Part shown: positions 59,672 to 64,000 of the stretch, piece after piece
Layout of the letters: each line of letters begins with the position of its first letter
Position numbering within the stretch: the stretch's first letter is position 1
Assembly (NCBI GenBank): GCA_024399655.1
Contig: JAKSNP010000010.1
Span: forward strand, 1 to 64,000
From: Paludibacteraceae bacterium
GTDB taxonomy: Bacteria; Bacteroidota; Bacteroidia; Bacteroidales; Paludibacteraceae
Length of the DNA stretch: 64,000 nt
Direction: 5' to 3'
Program-made: the position numbers and the translations under genes
The notes under the pieces: generated by a model
Databases searched by the model: none
The model's input: only the letters and a program-made list of their open reading frames with translations
What the model was told of the DNA's origin: nothing

Positions 59672-62188
59672 ATGAAGCAAAAATTCAAATATATTGCAAT
59701 TCTAAATATTGCGTTCTTGCTGGCATTCACGATGAATGCCCAGCAGGTCAATACGCTTTATTTCTTGGAGAGCGCTCCCATGCGACATACTATCAACCCC
59801 GCATTCCAACCCGTCAGCAACATTTATATCGGCCTATCACCGATTAGCCTAACCTCCTTTAATTTTTCCAATGCCATTTCCTATAGCGATTTCGTATATA
59901 AAAAAGACGGTAAAACGATTACTGCGCTATATCCTGGAGAAGAAGCGGCTTTGAGAGATAAACTGTCTGACGGACTTTGGACCGCATTCGATACTGAATT
60001 GGCGATTCTAAATTTCGGATTCCGGCTGAAAGAAAAGGGGTATATATATGTAGGGATTAATGAAAAAGTTCAAGTAGCAGCATCTCTCAATCCCGATATT
60101 CTGAATATTTTATTCTCGCCCGACATTCAATTTGGCAACCCTCTCAGTCTATCCAATTCCAATTTATTGCTATCGGCTTACACGGAAGTCATGCTTGGAT
60201 ATGCCCATCAATTGAACCAACATTGGACAATTGGTGCCAAACTCAAATATCTTTACGGCAATGCACATGCAGGTTTGTATATAGATCAGATGAGCGTAAA
60301 TCAATCCATGGAGCAATGGTCGGCACATATGCAAGGCGACTTATATCTTTCCACCGGTTTTTCTAAAACGCAGACTCCTCAAGAAGGTTCCACCCTATTT
60401 GATATTGGACAATCGTTCAAACAAGAAAAATGGCAAAATTATTTGAAATCTGCAGGAAATGGGGTTGCCGTCGATTTTGGTTTTACTTATAATCCAATCG
60501 ATCAAATCCGCCTTGCATTAAGTGTATCGGACTTGGGATTCATATATTGGAATGGCTATCAACAAGGAGTAAACGGTGAAACTGTATATTCTGGGGCCGA
60601 ATATTCGTTTGATGACTTCAAGGAACTCAGCGGCGCAAAGATAAGTGATAGCACGATTACACATCTTAAAGATTTCTTCATAGAAACGATATCCACCGAC
60701 GGCAACTCCGAAAATGGATACGCCAGAATGCTCAATTGTAAATTGAATGCCGGTTTTGATGCCAATTTCTGGAATAACAGAATAGGAGTAGGCATATATT
60801 CGCGTACTTCGTTTTTTGATAAACAGGTGTATGAAGAAGTTACTATCGGTGCATCTTTCCGCCCGGTAAATTGGTTCAATTTCGCTGCCAGTTATTCATT
60901 CATCAATGGAAGATGGAATTCCATGGGTGTTGGTATCAATCTGATGCCATACGATGGACTGAGTTTAACATTGGTGACCGACTATCTGCCATTCACCTAC
61001 ACCACAATTGATCCTCTTCATCTTAGTGAGGATGAGCAAGTGCAAAAGATTCCGGCTCCCTACAAAACCAATGCACTCAATTTGACTTTCGGCTTGAATA
61101 TTGTGATCGGAAGTAACACGAACAAACGTAAAGACTCTGATAAAGACGGAGTTCCTGACTATTTGGATATGTGTCCGCTTACCCCTTCCGATGTTCAAGT
61201 GGATATTACGGGCTGTCCGTTGGATATGGACGGAGATGGAGTTCCCGACTATATGGATGAATGTGCCAACACTTCATATCAAGCCTACGGATTGGTAAAT
61301 GAGCACGGCTGCCCTATAGATTCCGACAACGACGGCATACCTGATTATTTGGACAAATGTCCCGATACACCGAAAGAAGCCATCGGATATGTGGATCAAC
61401 AAGGATGCTATATGGACACGGACAAAGACGGCATTCCCGATTTCTTGGATTTATGCCCCGACACTCCTGCTGAAGCCATCGGATATGTTGACAACAATGG
61501 TTGTGTAGTGGATACCGACATGGATGGAGTTCCCGATTATTTGGACCAATGTAATGATACACCGCTTGCTGCCAAAGGTTATGTTGATGAATCGGGCTGT
61601 CTTCTGGATACCGATCTTGATGGTGTACCTGATTATTTGGATCAATGTCCCAACACCCCTTCTGTGGATCCGATTTTTGTCAATCAATATGGATGTCTGA
61701 TAGATTCGGATGATGACAGCGTTCCTGATTATCTTGACCTTTGTCCTAACATAATTGGTTCGTCCTCTAATAACGGCTGCCCAGAATTGACATCCGAAAT
61801 GAAGACCATGCAACAAAAAGCGCTACAAGGAATTCAGTTTGATAATGGCAAAGCCACTATATTATCTTCATCTTTTCCCCTACTCCGCCAATTGGCCAAT
61901 ACGTTGGAAGACCATCCTGAATATATGATGGAGATACAATGCCATACCGACAATATAGGTGATCAGCAAATGAATTTGGAATTATCCGAAAAAAGAGCTA
62001 TGGCTATTCGTAAATTCTTGATAGATGCCGGTGTATCGTCAACACAACTTACTGCAAAAGGCTATGGCGATACGATGCCGGTTGCAGACAATATCACAAA
62101 GGAAGGACGCACACTGAATCGCAGAATTGAACTTATCGTATCATTCAACTTCGCTAATTCCGATGCCTACAATTCACAAGAACAATAA
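59672..62188 (+). CDS. DUF5723 barrel with thrombospondin type-3 repeats and OmpA domain
   Basis: 838 residues with signal peptide (AFLLAFTMNAQ). Residues ~20-480 match DUF5723-type barrels (MRHTINPAFQPVSNIYIGLSP, read in parts). Residues ~488-705 hold seven or eight calcium-binding TSP type-3 repeats of the form DxDxDGxPDYLDxCPxTP. Residues ~720-838 are an OmpA peptidoglycan-binding domain (CHTDNIGDQQMNLELSEKRA, then GRTLNRRIEL). The plan is an outer-membrane barrel tethered to the wall through a calcium-stiffened rod. Confidence 0.88.
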   Translation: MKQKFKYIAILNIAFLLAFTMNAQQVNTLYFLESAPMRHTINPAFQPVSNIYIGLSPISLTSFNFSNAISYSDFVYKKDGKTITALYPGEEAALRDKLSDGLWTAFDTELAILNFGFRLKEKGYIYVGINEKVQVAASLNPDILNILFSPDIQFGNPLSLSNSNLLLSAYTEVMLGYAHQLNQHWTIGAKLKYLYGNAHAGLYIDQMSVNQSMEQWSAHMQGDLYLSTGFSKTQTPQEGSTLFDIGQSFKQEKWQNYLKSAGNGVAVDFGFTYNPIDQIRLALSVSDLGFIYWNGYQQGVNGETVYSGAEYSFDDFKELSGAKISDSTITHLKDFFIETISTDGNSENGYARMLNCKLNAGFDANFWNNRIGVGIYSRTSFFDKQVYEEVTIGASFRPVNWFNFAASYSFINGRWNSMGVGINLMPYDGLSLTLVTDYLPFTYTTIDPLHLSEDEQVQKIPAPYKTNALNLTFGLNIVIGSNTNKRKDSDKDGVPDYLDMCPLTPSDVQVDITGCPLDMDGDGVPDYMDECANTSYQAYGLVNEHGCPIDSDNDGIPDYLDKCPDTPKEAIGYVDQQGCYMDTDKDGIPDFLDLCPDTPAEAIGYVDNNGCVVDTDMDGVPDYLDQCNDTPLAAKGYVDESGCLLDTDLDGVPDYLDQCPNTPSVDPIFVNQYGCLIDSDDDSVPDYLDLCPNIIGSSSNNGCPELTSEMKTMQQKALQGIQFDNGKATILSSSFPLLRQLANTLEDHPEYMMEIQCHTDNIGDQQMNLELSEKRAMAIRKFLIDAGVSSTQLTAKGYGDTMPVADNITKEGRTLNRRIELIVSFNFANSDAYNSQEQ

Positions 62189-62218
62189 ATAATACATTAA
62201 TATTAAAAATTCTAATTT

Positions 62219-62938
62219 ATGGGAAGAGCTTTTGAATATCGCAAAGCGACTAAACTAAAACGCTGGGGGCACATGGCCCGTACATTCACCAAACTTGGTA
62301 AAGAAATTACTATTGCAGCACGCGAAGGTGGTGCTGATCCAGACGGTAACCCCCGTTTGCGTATGTTGATCCAACAATGCAAACGCGAAAACATGCCGAA
62401 GGATAATATCGATCGCGCTATCAAGAAGGCTACGGATAAGTCCTACGAAGGCTATAAAGAAATCAATTACGAAGGATATGGTCCTCATGGTGTGGCTATT
62501 TTTATTGAAACAGCTACCGACAATCACATGCGTACCGTTGCTAACATCCGTAGTTATTTCACTAAACACGGAGGTACACTCGGAACGCAAGGTTGCCTGC
62601 AATTCCTGTTCGACCGTAAAGCATGTTTTACCATCACTATGAAAGATGGCATTGATTTGGATGAACTGGAATTGGAACTGATTGACTTCGGTGTAGAAGA
62701 GTTAGGCGTTGATGAAGAAGAGAACACTATCGTTATTTATTCCGACTTCGATCAATATTCCGGTATGCAGAAATACTTGGAGGACAACGGATTCGAAATC
62801 CAATCATGTGAATTTGTGCGTATCCCCAATGATACCAAACAACTCACAGACGAACAACGCGAATCTGTTCAGAAATTGATTGACAAAATCGAAGAAGACG
62901 AGGATGTTCAAAACGTCTTTACCAATATCGCTGACTGA
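62219..62938 (+). CDS. YebC/PmpR family protein
   Basis: 239 residues. MGRAFEYRKATKLKRWGHMA and TFTKLGKEITIAAREGGADP are the family's opening; DNHMRTVANIRSYFTKHGGT follows. Long annotated as a transcription regulator, the family is now linked to translation of polyproline stretches. It overlaps rsmG by 35 bases. Confidence 0.94.
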   Translation: MGRAFEYRKATKLKRWGHMARTFTKLGKEITIAAREGGADPDGNPRLRMLIQQCKRENMPKDNIDRAIKKATDKSYEGYKEINYEGYGPHGVAIFIETATDNHMRTVANIRSYFTKHGGTLGTQGCLQFLFDRKACFTITMKDGIDLDELELELIDFGVEELGVDEEENTIVIYSDFDQYSGMQKYLEDNGFEIQSCEFVRIPNDTKQLTDEQRESVQKLIDKIEEDEDVQNVFTNIAD

Positions 62939-63521
62939 TCAGCAGGAGCAGCAAATAGCTGCCCTTGATGGCCTATATCGAGCGTGGAATGAGAAAATTA
63001 ATCTCATTTCACGCAAAGATATAGATAATTTGATGGAGCATCATGTGTTCCATTCAATGAGCATTGCTCAAGTAATCCGTTTTCAACCGGGTTCAACCAT
63101 TCTGGATGTAGGAACGGGAGGTGGATTCCCCGGAATTCCGTTGGCGATTCTATTTCCCGATTGCCGATTCACACTAATTGACAGTATCGGTAAAAAAATT
63201 CGTGTTGCCGATGATATTGCTCACCAAATCGGCTTAACAAATGTAGAATGTATCCAAGAGCGTGTTGAGGACGAGAAGCGCCAATTCGATTTTATCGTAT
63301 CACGAGCAGTAATGCCCTTACCCGATTTGGTCAAATTGGTTCGCAAGAATGTACATCATCATCACCTGAACGCTATGCCTAATGGGTTGATTGTACTGAA
63401 AGGTGGAAATCTTGATTCTGAAATTCATCCATTTAAAAACATTGTTGAAGTAACCGAGATATCCAACTTTATGGATGGCGAATGGTACAAAGAAAAACGA
63501 GTGATTTATCTTCCGCTATGA
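62904..63521 (+). CDS. rsmG: 16S rRNA (guanine527-N7)-methyltransferase
   Basis: 205 residues from ATG 62904; TTG 62880 is an alternative. WNEKINLISRKD and ILDVGTGGGFPGIPLAI (SAM-binding) are the family signatures. It methylates G527 of 16S rRNA, and its loss gives low-level streptomycin resistance in other bacteria. It overlaps yebC, and its stop overlaps the next ATG (ATGA). Confidence 0.94.
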   Translation: MFKTSLPISLTDQQEQQIAALDGLYRAWNEKINLISRKDIDNLMEHHVFHSMSIAQVIRFQPGSTILDVGTGGGFPGIPLAILFPDCRFTLIDSIGKKIRVADDIAHQIGLTNVECIQERVEDEKRQFDFIVSRAVMPLPDLVKLVRKNVHHHHLNAMPNGLIVLKGGNLDSEIHPFKNIVEVTEISNFMDGEWYKEKRVIYLPL

Positions 63522-64000
63522 ACATAAAAACTTTTTATTGTAATCCATACCGCGAATGCACCTATATCGTATCACAGAACAACAATTGCTTCATAATTGA
63601 TCCGGGAATGTATGGTGAACGAGAACAAAAGCGGGTGATTGATTATCTTCATGACAATCAATTACAACTGCAGGCCATCTTTATTACACATCGCCATCCT
63701 GATCATATATGCGGATTGGAATCGCTACAGAATCTATATCCCGAAATTCCCGTTATCGTATACGATCCCGAAAATCCTCCACAAAACTTATTATTCCAAG
63801 AGGCTGGCTTATCGATTGAGTTAATTCCTACACCCGGGCATAAGGAAGATGCCGTATGTTATTACATACGACAAGAAAATACCCTTTTCTCTGGCGACAC
63901 GCTTTTTCAAGAAAGCATCGGACGAACGGATTTGCCTGGAGGAGATATGGCTCAGCTATGCAAATCGTTGGCCAGACTACGTACTCTTCCTGACAATACA
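63518..64000 (+). CDS. metallo-beta-lactamase-fold hydrolase (glyoxalase II-like), 3' end outside window
   Basis: 161 residues seen, running off the right edge. The zinc motif HRHPDH is near residue 61, followed by TPGHKEDAVCYY and FSGDTLFQESIGRTDLPGGD, the pattern of small glyoxalase II-like hydrolases. It probably hydrolyses a thioester or a similar substrate in the cytoplasm. The ATG at 63518 overlaps the rsmG stop (ATGA), so the genes are coupled. Confidence 0.9.
   Translation, partial: MNIKTFYCNPYRECTYIVSQNNNCFIIDPGMYGEREQKRVIDYLHDNQLQLQAIFITHRHPDHICGLESLQNLYPEIPVIVYDPENPPQNLLFQEAGLSIELIPTPGHKEDAVCYYIRQENTLFSGDTLFQESIGRTDLPGGDMAQLCKSLARLRTLPDNT

Noticed and set aside
61137-61785. DNA tandem repeat array
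   Set aside because: The periodicity is protein-level (TSP type-3 repeats) in the OmpA-like gene, with diverged codons.

Overview
The window reads as chromosomal DNA of a member of the order Bacteroidales. The main sign is the promoter type: about a dozen start sites carry the Bacteroidetes pair TTTG / TAnnTTTG, nearly always exactly 20 bases apart, and many genes lack a strong Shine-Dalgarno sequence. Lineage-typical genes agree: DUF4831 and PorD-like proteins, a 29-residue AURKAIP1/COX24 peptide, a HU-mutY-rng neighbourhood, a Bacteroidetes-type SRP RNA, and a TolC/RND/HlyD set. There is no rRNA, so genus cannot be fixed. The B12-dependent ribonucleotide reductase and the hemerythrin-type regulator suit an anaerobic or microaerobic gut or sediment organism (inference).

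Layout. 1-4539 is an AT-rich accessory island: the 3' end of an RHS gene with a putative metallopeptidase tip, an exported partner gene, a second shell-less RHS tip with its own promoter, another exported partner, and a third exported gene joined to the same promoter/leader through a fragment of RHS core DNA. 4540-5419 is non-coding and full of inverted and tandem repeats. 5420-14378 is a C-rich block with two large exported peptidases (M16, S9), tRNA-Gly(CCC), an acyl-ACP thioesterase and class II ribonucleotide reductase. 14584-25581 is one long plus-strand operon: ScdA/hemerythrin/LuxR regulator, tilS, aroE, DUF4831, porD-like, recN, acyltransferase, coaD, S41 protease, Ig-like lipoprotein, pnuC-like. 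Most of its genes overlap by a few bases.

25523-31833 is on the minus strand: polysaccharide deacetylase, ROK kinase, DPP-IV-type peptidase, two membrane proteins and a hot-dog thioesterase. The thioesterase promoter lies back to back with that of a DUF2461 gene. 32688-37501 (minus) runs HU, COX24 peptide, RNase G, outer-membrane barrel, lipase-like hydrolase, lipoprotein. mutY (plus) converges with rnpB (minus), whose terminator lies in the last codons of mutY. 39131-50202 is a second long operon (minus): C_GCAxxG_C_C protein, lpdA, nadA, mnmA, MATE exporter, NUDIX hydrolase, and an HlyD-RND-TolC tripartite pump.

50615-64000 is plus-strand: a small lipoprotein, an amidase-like exported protein, rlmD, and a subtilase with a type IX secretion-like tail. 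SRP RNA on the minus strand terminates inside the subtilase gene. Then come a RecD-like helicase, a large lipoprotein with a DUF5723/TSP3/OmpA protein, yebC, rsmG and a metallo-beta-lactamase-fold gene cut by the window edge.

The least explained parts are the RHS tip array with its duplicated promoter module and recombination scar, and two long 5' leaders that both carry 11-base-period GACTGTCGG repeats in the sense orientation.
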